Below, in pieces: positions 11,235 to 16,906 of a stretch of 29,258 nt of DNA. The position numbers and the translations under genes were made by a program. The DNA comes from a virus. The stretch lies in the IMG/VR virus record IMGVR_UViG_3300006749_000073, positions 1-29,258 of that record; one strand, given 5' to 3'. The notes beneath the pieces were generated by a model that was not told the origin of the DNA, ran no database searches, and saw only the letters and a list, made by a program, of their open reading frames with translations. Positions within the stretch are counted from its first letter, which is position 1, and every line of letters starts with the position of its first letter.

Positions 11235-13086
11235 ACCATCAATCGTTATTGGCGACGGGAAGTTCGCAACGAAAGACACCAAGTTCCTCGCTCATGCTCA
11301 GGGGGATAGCTCTAGCAGGTTTGTAGCCCGTGAGCTTACTTACGATAGGGGATCTAATGTTACAGCCACAAGGGTTCTACCTAACGGTCTGATCGAGAAA
11401 GGAAGAGAAAACCTATTCACGCATTCCAACACGTTTTCTAACGACAGCAGTTGGTCTAAGAACAATCTATCAGTATCTGCTTCAGGCGATGCTTTTGACG
11501 TTACAGATGATGCGTCAACTGGGAGCCATTATTTATTTTTCTCAGGTACGACACCTAACTCGAAAGTATTAACTGCTAGTATTGAAGCCAAGGCTGGGAG
11601 TGTAAACTTCTTGGTCATTAGATTAGGAGGGTTTAATTACGCCTTTTTCAATGTCTCTAATGGAACCCTTGCAAATATCCCTGCAGCCTATATTGATGCT
11701 AAAATTGAAGCCACATCAGACGGTTTTTATCGATGCTCTGTTTCAATTCAAACACCAGCTTCAGGCTCTGCATCCGTGTTTTTCCCTACAGATAACTCTT
11801 CATCTGTATCCTACACGGGCACAAACAGTGTTGCTCTAACCGTCAAAAATGCTCAACTTGAATTGGGGCTTGCAGCAACAACCTATATCGAATCAGGAGC
11901 TTCTACAGGCAAAGCTGGTATCCTTGAAGATCAGGCTAGAGTAGATTACTTAAGCAACTCTAATGGCTATCTCTTGCTTGAGCCCACGAGACAGAATAAA
12001 CAGGCTTTAAGTGAAAATTTTTCAGCATATAATGCAACAAGAGCCTCTGTAACCGCAAACGCTGACACCTCCCCAGAGGGCCTTAAAAATGCCGCCAAGC
12101 TTGTAGAGGACATAACTGCTGGAAACACCCATAAGATGGTCCCCCCTGCGTCAGACCCATTCACTTCAGGAACTACATACTCTATTTCTGTCTTTGCCAA
12201 AGCGGCAGGAAGGACTCAGTTTAAGCTGCAGGCTGGAACTACTGCTGTAGCTCCTTACAATGCAGTATTCAACCTTACTGGAGAATCAAGTCCAACCGCC
12301 CCCACCAACAATGATGAGGGCACTGCCTCTATGGAGTATTATGGCAATGGTTGGTATAGGTGTAAAATTGAGGGATTTGAAGCGGATCAGAGCGCCAGTA
12401 CTACTCCAAATTTTTACTTGCAATCTTCAGGTAACGCATCCTATGATGGAGACGGAACAAGCGGAATACTGTTTTATGGTTTTCAGCTAGAAGAGGGTTC
12501 TTTTGCTACTTCTTACATACCTACTCATGGCGCTGCCGCAAGCAGAGCAGCAGAAGGACTCCCTGCAAGCACTGGTTCAGTTATAGACATGAGTAGCTTC
12601 ATGAAGGGTGATGATGTCACGCTTGTTGTTGAGCTTGCTGAAAACTCATCTACTGTAAGAGACGCCAGCAACGCGAGCATTAGACTCAGTAATGGTAATT
12701 CTCAGAGTGGTTCTATAAATATATATAGAGCTAGTGCTTCAGCCTCGACGTATAGAGCAGTGTTTTTTGGTACGTCTCCTGATAGTTTTAGTTCAGGTGT
12801 TAGCAGTGGCGCTGTGATAATCGATGGTTCTGCACCAAAGATTGCTATAAGCAGAGATAGATCAGCAGGCACATTTACTATATATGTAAATGGGTCTGCT
12901 CTTGCTAATTCAGATGGATTAACTGATAGCAACGGACAATTTACAAACTCCAACTTTGATGTTACAATGGATGATTTGCAAATCACAGGAGTGGGAAGCA
13001 TATTAAAACTTTCAAAGCTCAAGCTGTTTGATTCAGTATTGACAAATTCAGGGGATAACAACGAAATGGCAAGTGAAACAACATGA
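11227..13086 (+). CDS. Large tail fibre/adhesin, paralogue B (619 aa)
   Basis: A shorter paralogue of the preceding gene. The same landmarks appear in the same order: GLIEKGRENL near residue 53, LLLEPTRQN near 249, SPEGLKNAAKL, GNGWYRCKI, GDGTSGILFYGFQ near 409 and SYIPTHGAA, then a C-terminal LamG-like region. It lacks the N-terminal ~130 residues of paralogue A. Sequences between landmarks have diverged strongly, as expected for receptor-binding proteins under diversifying pressure. Tandem overlapping copies suggest either a heteromeric fibre or two specificities. It overlaps the next gene by 4 bases. Confidence 0.85.
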   Translation: MAKPSIVIGDGKFATKDTKFLAHAQGDSSSRFVARELTYDRGSNVTATRVLPNGLIEKGRENLFTHSNTFSNDSSWSKNNLSVSASGDAFDVTDDASTGSHYLFFSGTTPNSKVLTASIEAKAGSVNFLVIRLGGFNYAFFNVSNGTLANIPAAYIDAKIEATSDGFYRCSVSIQTPASGSASVFFPTDNSSSVSYTGTNSVALTVKNAQLELGLAATTYIESGASTGKAGILEDQARVDYLSNSNGYLLLEPTRQNKQALSENFSAYNATRASVTANADTSPEGLKNAAKLVEDITAGNTHKMVPPASDPFTSGTTYSISVFAKAAGRTQFKLQAGTTAVAPYNAVFNLTGESSPTAPTNNDEGTASMEYYGNGWYRCKIEGFEADQSASTTPNFYLQSSGNASYDGDGTSGILFYGFQLEEGSFATSYIPTHGAAASRAAEGLPASTGSVIDMSSFMKGDDVTLVVELAENSSTVRDASNASIRLSNGNSQSGSINIYRASASASTYRAVFFGTSPDSFSSGVSSGAVIIDGSAPKIAISRDRSAGTFTIYVNGSALANSDGLTDSNGQFTNSNFDVTMDDLQITGVGSILKLSKLKLFDSVLTNSGDNNEMASETT

Positions 13087-13448
13087 GAATATTTAGAAAA
13101 TACGAGTTTGGCAGCCAGTCTGCTGCTACAACAAAGATCAATGCCTTGGGTCTTGACGACGAAGGCAATCCAACCCACGGTCATTCGATTGCAAGGCTGG
13201 GTCATATCGTGACAACACAAGGGGAGTATGATGCAGAAGGCAATGAAACTAAGGCCCCTGTATGCTCAGAGAACTACCACGTCGATGTCTTGTGGAAAGA
13301 CGAAGCATCTTCAGACTGGGATAGTCAGATGGTGTGGTGCATGCCTATGGGGGTGCATACCTTTGGATCGTCCAGCGCCAATGCAGAGTATATTGCGAAG
13401 TGTAAGGAGCTACACCCAGAGTGGTTCCCAGAACCTGAAGAAGACTAA
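13083..13448 (+). CDS. Conserved phage protein next to fibre genes (121 aa)
   Basis: A 121-residue protein opening MRIFRKYEFGSQSAATTKIN, followed by a short His/Gly segment, HVDVLWKDEASSDW and a loop with GVHTFGSSSANAEYI. I recognise this arrangement from small proteins encoded directly after tail-fibre genes in several marine phages. It may be a fibre-associated or chaperone-like protein, though that is not established. It starts inside the end of the fibre gene (ATGA), so translation is probably coupled. Confidence 0.85.
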   Translation: MRIFRKYEFGSQSAATTKINALGLDDEGNPTHGHSIARLGHIVTTQGEYDAEGNETKAPVCSENYHVDVLWKDEASSDWDSQMVWCMPMGVHTFGSSSANAEYIAKCKELHPEWFPEPEED

Positions 13449-13450
13449 CT

Positions 13451-13606
13451 ATGCTTGGGCTTAGCACAACAATAGCATCATCATCTTATGTTTCTCGATT
13501 AAGGTCAGACGACCTTGTCTCAGCGTTTGCGTCTAGGATTACCGCTGACGATGGCGAAGTAGAGAACACAAACGATCTTGAAAAAGACCTAAGAAAACTT
13601 ATCTAA
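13451..13606 (+). CDS. Small hypothetical protein (51 aa)
   Basis: A 51-residue protein beginning MLGLSTTIASSSYVSRLRS and ending EKDLRKLI. It starts 2 bases after the previous stop. Its stop codon overlaps the stop of the leftward regulator gene by 3 bases, so two transcription units converge here with no separating terminator. Function unknown. Confidence 0.7.
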   Translation: MLGLSTTIASSSYVSRLRSDDLVSAFASRITADDGEVENTNDLEKDLRKLI

Positions 13607-14025
13607 GACTCTAGATCTCTGTAAAGAGTTTGCACTAGCAGTCTTCCTCTTTGTGTAAGGGCGTATCTAACCCTGTAGTTGTATTTTGTTTCCTCTCTAA
13701 ACAAGTGATCTTCTCTGGTGTCTGAGGGGGTCATTCTGTCGAAGTGTTTGTACAATATTCCTTCTTTTACAAGGGGGTACACATACTCTACACCAATCTT
13801 ATTTGAGGAGATACCAAAGTCTTCTGACGCATACTTTAGAGTAAAGAACTCTAAGTCGTAAGCCCACAGCATAAACATAATTTCTTTTTGAAATATGCTG
13901 TGTTTTTCTTTTGCGCTAAGCAGCTCTCTTCTTAGATATTTGAGGTAGTTACGTTTTACGTATCTTTGATTAAGCCTCGAAAACTCTCTGAAGAGTTTTT
14001 TCTTAGATACTTTGCTTTTGGGCAT
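13603..14025 (-). CDS. Winged-helix-like protein, possible regulator (140 aa)
   Basis: The only leftward gene in the late half. The N-terminus is very basic (MPKSKVSKKKLFREF). The centre reads as helices followed by a recognition-helix-like SSNKIGVEYVYPLVKEGIL and a strand-turn-strand wing (YNYRVRYALTQRGRLLVQ). This matches a MarR/PadR-type winged helix in outline. It probably binds DNA and may control late transcription, but no operator is proven. Its start is 4 bases from the rightward start at 14030, so its promoter must lie within that gene (candidate TATCTTTG, 14047-14054). Confidence 0.75.
   Translation of the reverse strand: MPKSKVSKKKLFREFSRLNQRYVKRNYLKYLRRELLSAKEKHSIFQKEIMFMLWAYDLEFFTLKYASEDFGISSNKIGVEYVYPLVKEGILYKHFDRMTPSDTREDHLFREETKYNYRVRYALTQRGRLLVQTLYRDLES
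13940..13968 (+). promoter_or_regulatory. Candidate rightward promoter inside the regulator gene
   Basis: TTG (13940-13942), 18 bases, then TATCTTTG (13961-13968) fits both boxes. It would drive the gene at 14030 with a leader of about 55 nt that passes through an AAAACTCT-CTGA-AGAGTTTT hairpin followed by a T run. Confidence 0.45.
13980..14001 (+). terminator. Possible terminator or attenuator hairpin
   Basis: AAAACTCT, a 4-base loop CTGA, AGAGTTTT and then more T form an 8-bp stem with a T run on the plus strand. The stem is AT-rich at its base and lies antisense within the regulator's codons, so it may be coincidental. If real, it would limit rightward read-through or attenuate the transcript starting near 13973. 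Confidence 0.35.
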
Positions 14026-14029
14026 TCAA

Positions 14030-14335
14030 ATGGATTTACAGAACTACAAAGATATGGAGAGAGAAGGATTTTTGTTTGAGGTTCAGCAGATCGCTTTGGA
14101 AATAGAATCTTTGATTGACAAGTATGACGTGAGAGAAGATGTCATGTCTTTGATGATTATAGGTCTAATTGATGAGATGGAAGACACTCATCAACTAAAG
14201 GCTGTGTATGGATATAATCTTAGAGATAGAAGTGAGCTCGAAGAATTGGTTACATTTGCTCAAGACTCCTTTAAAGGAAATGATGAGCCAGATATTGATG
14301 ATCTAATCAAAGGTCTTGGCATAAGTTTAAATTAA
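14030..14335 (+). CDS. Acidic helical hypothetical protein (101 aa)
   Basis: A 101-residue acidic protein beginning MDLQNYKDMEREGFLFEVQQ, mostly helical with a short aromatic loop near the middle (YGYNLRD). A TTG start six codons upstream is possible, but the ATG at 14030 is better placed. It is divergent from the winged-helix-like gene, with only 4 bases between the starts. The next gene's ATG begins directly after its stop. No family recognised. Confidence 0.75.
   Translation: MDLQNYKDMEREGFLFEVQQIALEIESLIDKYDVREDVMSLMIIGLIDEMEDTHQLKAVYGYNLRDRSELEELVTFAQDSFKGNDEPDIDDLIKGLGISLN
14047..14054 (-). promoter_or_regulatory. Candidate -7 box for the leftward regulator
   Basis: On the minus strand this reads TATCTTTG, 21 bases upstream of the regulator's start, which would give a leader of roughly 15 nt. 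No TTG is found at the usual distance. Confidence 0.35.
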
Positions 14336-14575
14336 ATGGAAGGTGTAATCAGAAAAATCATCATAGGTCGTGATCCTAAGGACGCTATGGCCTACTATGT
14401 AGGCATGCGAGCTGGTAGCAGCAGGGTGAGCGCGATTGTTAATGATGAAGCTTTTTTATACAGGCATGGTAAGAACAGATATCTTGTATATCTTCAAGAA
14501 GAAGATGGAAGCAATGTTTTATGGAAGTCTGTAGATGACATGCCATGTATCATTGAATACGATCTAAACTTTTGA
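14336..14575 (+). CDS. Small beta-rich hypothetical protein (79 aa)
   Basis: A 79-residue protein that looks like a small beta barrel: MEGVIRKIIIGRDPKDAMAY, then VSAIVNDEAFL, RYLVYLQEEDGSNVLWKSV and CIIEYDLNF. It starts immediately after the previous stop and ends one base before the next gene. The strand pattern is consistent with a small adaptor or nucleic-acid-binding fold, but no specific family is recognised. Confidence 0.75.
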   Translation: MEGVIRKIIIGRDPKDAMAYYVGMRAGSSRVSAIVNDEAFLYRHGKNRYLVYLQEEDGSNVLWKSVDDMPCIIEYDLNF

Positions 14576-14576
14576 T

Positions 14577-14909
14577 ATGGCTACAAGGACTTATCCTGAT
14601 GGAACTGTTATCCCAGCATCTTTGCCTGCGGCGTATAAACGCGCAAAGAATAAGAATCAATACTGCGGTAATTGTATGTATTGGATGGGTAACTACTGCA
14701 CAAGATGGGAGGCTAGAGTAAAATCAGGATATGTGTGTGCGTCTTGGGCTCCCAAACAGGCCATGTCTATTACTCCTGCCGCTGCGCCTGAAGTAGATGT
14801 AGCCCCACCAACTGTAGCCCCACCAACTGTTCCATCTCCAACTCCTGTTCCTGCGCAGCCTCGTCAGACTACAGTGCGCAGAACTTCAAGGAGATCCTAT
14901 GGATACTAA
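14577..14909 (+). CDS. Cys4 protein with Pro-rich tail (110 aa)
   Basis: Residues 30-54 hold four Cys spaced CxxC-x7-C-x12-C (C30, C33, C41, C54), with Trp and Tyr between them and CASWAP at the end. This resembles a family of small phage proteins with a metal-binding or high-potential-iron-sulfur-like Cys cluster. Zinc or an iron-sulfur centre would both fit. Residues 66-100 are Pro/Ala/Val/Thr repeats (APPTVAPPTV), a disordered tether, followed by a basic Arg-rich end. It overlaps the next gene by 11 bases. Function unknown. Confidence 0.8.
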   Translation: MATRTYPDGTVIPASLPAAYKRAKNKNQYCGNCMYWMGNYCTRWEARVKSGYVCASWAPKQAMSITPAAAPEVDVAPPTVAPPTVPSPTPVPAQPRQTTVRRTSRRSYGY

Positions 14910-15054
14910 AAAATCCAAGGGTGTTGGTGACACTGTAGAAAAATTCACTCAAAGAACAGGGCTAAAACGCCTGGTCGAAAAGGTCTCAAAAGACTGCGGA
15001 TGCAGTGAGAGACGAGATAAATTAAATAAAATGTTTCCCTACAAAAATCAATGA
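14899..15054 (+). CDS. Small conserved phage protein with CGC motif (51 aa)
   Basis: A 51-residue protein reading MDTKKSKGVGDTVEKFTQ, then TGLKRLVEKVSKDCGCSERR and KLNKMFPYKN. This is a familiar small phage protein: helix, a CGC motif followed by RR, and the FPYK ending recur across unrelated phages. Two Cys could form half of a shared metal site. Function unknown. It starts within the end of the Cys4 gene and ends in an ATGA overlap with the next gene. Confidence 0.8.
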   Translation: MDTKKSKGVGDTVEKFTQRTGLKRLVEKVSKDCGCSERRDKLNKMFPYKNQ

Positions 15055-15635
15055 AATCTTTAAACATGTTTATCGTTGAGCTGGACAGGCCAATCAACGA
15101 TACAATCTCCACCAAAAGTGGAATTGAGTTATACATCGACACTCGATATGAGGGCGGTGAGTTCAAATACAGAGTTACTGACGGACCAGTCATAGCTACA
15201 CCAGCCAAGTACAAAACTCCAGTCAAGAAAGGTGATAGGCTATACTTCCATCACCTTGTTGTGATGCAAGGGGGTCAAAAGCTGACAGGCATGGATAATA
15301 GCTACTTTGTCAAGTATGATCCAGAACACGCTATAAATAATCAGGCTATTGCTTACAAAGACAAGAAAGGAAAAATACATCCACTTAATGGTTGGAGCTT
15401 GCTGTCTGCTGTTGAAGAAGAGGAAAGAGAAGACGGCACTATTGAAGTAGTGTCTTTGAAAGAAGAGCTCCCAACCAAGGGTGTCGTTGCTTTTGATTCA
15501 AAAGAACTGAAGTCAATAGGAGTAAAGAAAGGAGATGTTGTTGGGTTCAAAGAAAACAGAGACTATCGCATCAAGATTGATGGGAAGGAGTACTACAGAA
15601 CTCGCACTGAAGACCTTTTATACGTAGAGCAATGA
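15051..15635 (+). CDS. GroES-like co-chaperonin (194 aa)
   Basis: Two similar beta-barrel-type parts. The first has VKKGDRLYFHHLV near residues 58-70. The second, residues 142-194, has GVVAFDSKEL, then VKKGDVVGFKEN, then YRIKIDGKEYYRTRTEDLLYV. The latter closely follows the GroES/Cpn10 layout (GDxVxF, strand, IDGxEY, then a DLL-type end). Such proteins pair with host GroEL, as T4 gp31 does, to fold large capsid proteins. Double-length fused barrels are less usual than single 95-residue GroES. Adjacent cistrons overlap at both ends by 4 bases. Confidence 0.7.
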   Translation: MKSLNMFIVELDRPINDTISTKSGIELYIDTRYEGGEFKYRVTDGPVIATPAKYKTPVKKGDRLYFHHLVVMQGGQKLTGMDNSYFVKYDPEHAINNQAIAYKDKKGKIHPLNGWSLLSAVEEEEREDGTIEVVSLKEELPTKGVVAFDSKELKSIGVKKGDVVGFKENRDYRIKIDGKEYYRTRTEDLLYVEQ

Positions 15636-15901
15636 TTGATAAAGAACACCTGATGACTGTCCTCGAAGAAGAGGAGTGCCTTACTGCTGATGGATTTGAC
15701 TCTGCTTTAGTGGGGTGCACCTGTGGCCCCAACATAGTTGCTGTATACGATATCAATAAGATGATTGAAGTCTTGATTGAAGAAGGCATGAGCTATGACG
15801 ACGCTGTAGAGCACTTAGATTACAATGTAGTTGGCTCATACGTTGGAGAAAAAACACCTCAATACATCAACCTTGTCACGCAAGAAGTTTACAACGATTG
15901 A
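15632..15901 (+). CDS. Conserved phage hypothetical protein (89 aa)
   Basis: An 89-residue acidic protein: MIDKEHLMTVLEEEECLTAD, then FDSALVGCTCG, AVYDINKMIEVLIEEGMSYDDAVEHLDY, and VVGSYVGEKTPQYI. The ExECLTADGFDxAL and GMSYDDAxE...NVVGSYVGEKTP signatures are familiar from many podovirus-like phages, where the function is unknown. The start forms an ATGA overlap with the GroES-like gene. Confidence 0.85.
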   Translation: MIDKEHLMTVLEEEECLTADGFDSALVGCTCGPNIVAVYDINKMIEVLIEEGMSYDDAVEHLDYNVVGSYVGEKTPQYINLVTQEVYND

Positions 15902-15917
15902 TGCTGCTCAGCGCTTG

Positions 15918-16163
15918 ATGACAAGCATGGAGGCAGCCATCAATAACATGATTGATGAAATTAAAAAACCTGTTGATCCAGAGATCAATGGTAGTGCCCG
16001 TAAAGCAGAGTTGCAGTCCATTAAGCAGACAGCAACAGACTGTAAGGAGTTAATTGTGGAAAGACAGCGCTTAGAACAAATGATCAAAGACCTTACGAAC
16101 AATGGATCAATCGAGCAAGCAAAAGACTACAGCGGAGGCTTCGCTGAAAGATATTCTAAATGA
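15918..16163 (+). CDS. Helical hypothetical protein (81 aa)
   Basis: An 81-residue, almost entirely helical charged protein beginning MTSMEAAINNMIDEIKKP and ending in a GGFAERYSK tail. The open frame extends to 15831, but the start at 15918 is the first ATG after the previous stop. A small terminase subunit or head-tail protein is conceivable from position near the terminase gene, but nothing in the sequence demonstrates it. It overlaps the next small gene by 62 bases. Confidence 0.65.
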   Translation: MTSMEAAINNMIDEIKKPVDPEINGSARKAELQSIKQTATDCKELIVERQRLEQMIKDLTNNGSIEQAKDYSGGFAERYSK

Positions 16164-16245
16164 TTGGCAGGCAATAGTCTGGCAAAAGAACAAAACTGAT
16201 TTTAAATTCTGGGAAGAATCCTGGAATGATGAGTTTGAGGACTGA
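16102..16245 (+). CDS. Small acidic hypothetical protein (47 aa)
   Basis: A 47-residue protein beginning MDQSSKQKTTAEASLKDILND, with three Trp in the second half (WQAIVWQ, FWEESWND) and an acidic end. It overlaps the upstream gene by 62 bases, more than is usual here. Its stop shares a base with the HNH start codon (TGATG), which supports translation. Function unknown. Confidence 0.55.
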   Translation: MDQSSKQKTTAEASLKDILNDWQAIVWQKNKTDFKFWEESWNDEFED

Positions 16246-16601
16246 TGCCCTTTAAGGACCGTAATGTTAGGAGGGCTTACAATAAGGAGTACCAGAAAAA
16301 ACATTACGAGAAAAACAAGGATTACTATAAGTCGAAAGCAAAACAGACTAAAGCACAGCAAAGAAGATGGAATAGAGAGTTTGTAAATAGAGTCAAAAAG
16401 ATTTTTAGCTGTGTAGACTGTGGAGAGTCAAACACTCTGGTTCTTGATTTTGATCATGTCAAAGGAGACAAAGTTGAAAACATAGCAGACATGGTCCATC
16501 GTCCCAACTCTATATCAACTATAAAAAAAGAAATGAGAAAGTGTGAGATTAGATGTGCCAACTGTCACAGGATCAAAACACATGAAAGAAGAAATTCATA
16601 G
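16245..16601 (+). CDS. HNH endonuclease (118 aa)
   Basis: Residues 1-50 are a basic Lys/Tyr-rich helix. The catalytic part has a CxxC knuckle (C56, C59), DFDH with catalytic H71, and a second CxNCHR (C104, C107, H108), the standard zinc-stabilised HNH layout. It cuts double-stranded DNA. Next to a terminase it may assist genome packaging at cohesive ends, as reported for HNH proteins of other phages, or it may be a homing enzyme. Its stop codon abuts the tRNA-like element, which may be its insertion neighbour. Confidence 0.9.
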   Translation: MPFKDRNVRRAYNKEYQKKHYEKNKDYYKSKAKQTKAQQRRWNREFVNRVKKIFSCVDCGESNTLVLDFDHVKGDKVENIADMVHRPNSISTIKKEMRKCEIRCANCHRIKTHERRNS

Positions 16602-16678
16602 CCGCGAGTATCCCCTCAAGCTTATACCTTGTAGAAAGGGTAACTGGTTACATGTGGGTTCAAGTCCCACTTCGCGGA
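16602..16678 (+). tRNA. tRNA-like gene, anticodon uncertain, apparently no D arm
   Basis: A 7-bp acceptor (CCGCGAG with TTCGCGG, one G-T pair) and a perfect T arm (GTGGG-TTCAAGT-CCCAC) are clear, followed by discriminator A and CA. The middle does not fold as a normal cloverleaf. The best stem is CAAG-CTTATAC-CTTG, a 7-base loop with T at position 33 and anticodon TAT (Ile, AUA codons), reached after only 8 bases, too few for a D arm. A second hairpin GTAA-CTGG-TTAC sits where a long variable arm would be. It may be decayed, chimeric or a tRNA mimic. Confidence 0.45.
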
Positions 16679-16681
16679 CAC

Positions 16682-16755
16682 GCACCTGTAGCTCAACTGG
16701 ATAGAGCAGCACACTTCTAATGTGCAGGTTTAGGGTTCGAGTCCCTACAGGTGTA
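16682..16755 (+). tRNA. tRNA-Arg(UCU)
   Basis: A complete cloverleaf: acceptor GCACCTG/CAGGTGT (one G-T pair at the end), D arm GCTC-AACTGGATA-GAGC, anticodon stem GCACA/TGTGC with loop CTTCTAA (anticodon TCT at 16716-16718), variable AGGTT, T arm TAGGG-TTCGAGT-CCCTA, discriminator A. CCA is not encoded. It reads AGA/AGG, codons used heavily in the rightward late genes, so it probably supports their translation. It lies 3 bases after the tRNA-like element and just before the packaging genes. Confidence 0.95.
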
Positions 16756-16774
16756 CTAAATTAAATTATATCAA

Positions 16775-16906
16775 ATGGCTAAGATTCAAGTTTCAACCTA
16801 TCAAAAGAAGAAGATCCGTCGCAAGGGCGTACACGCCAAGACGAAAGCTTCAAAAAACAAAAGCTCAAAAAACTATCGCAAGCAGTATGCTGGTCAAGGA
16901 CGATAA
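16775..16906 (+). CDS. Small basic protein upstream of terminase (43 aa)
   Basis: A 43-residue, strongly basic protein beginning MAKIQVSTYQKKKIRRKG and ending YRKQYAGQGR. The same kind of tiny Lys/Ser-rich protein (KIRRKGVHAKTK, then KNYRKQYxGQGR) is often found just before the terminase in phages of Bacteroidota. Its role is unknown; DNA or packaging-motor binding would fit its charge. It overlaps the terminase start by 20 bases. Confidence 0.85.
   Translation: MAKIQVSTYQKKKIRRKGVHAKTKASKNKSSKNYRKQYAGQGR

Noticed and set aside
16622-16645. Tyr (GTA) anticodon parse of the tRNA-like element
   Set aside because: The loop TTGTAGA would need a stem that pairs poorly (CC opposite AA), whereas CAAG/CTTG pairs perfectly around the TAT loop.
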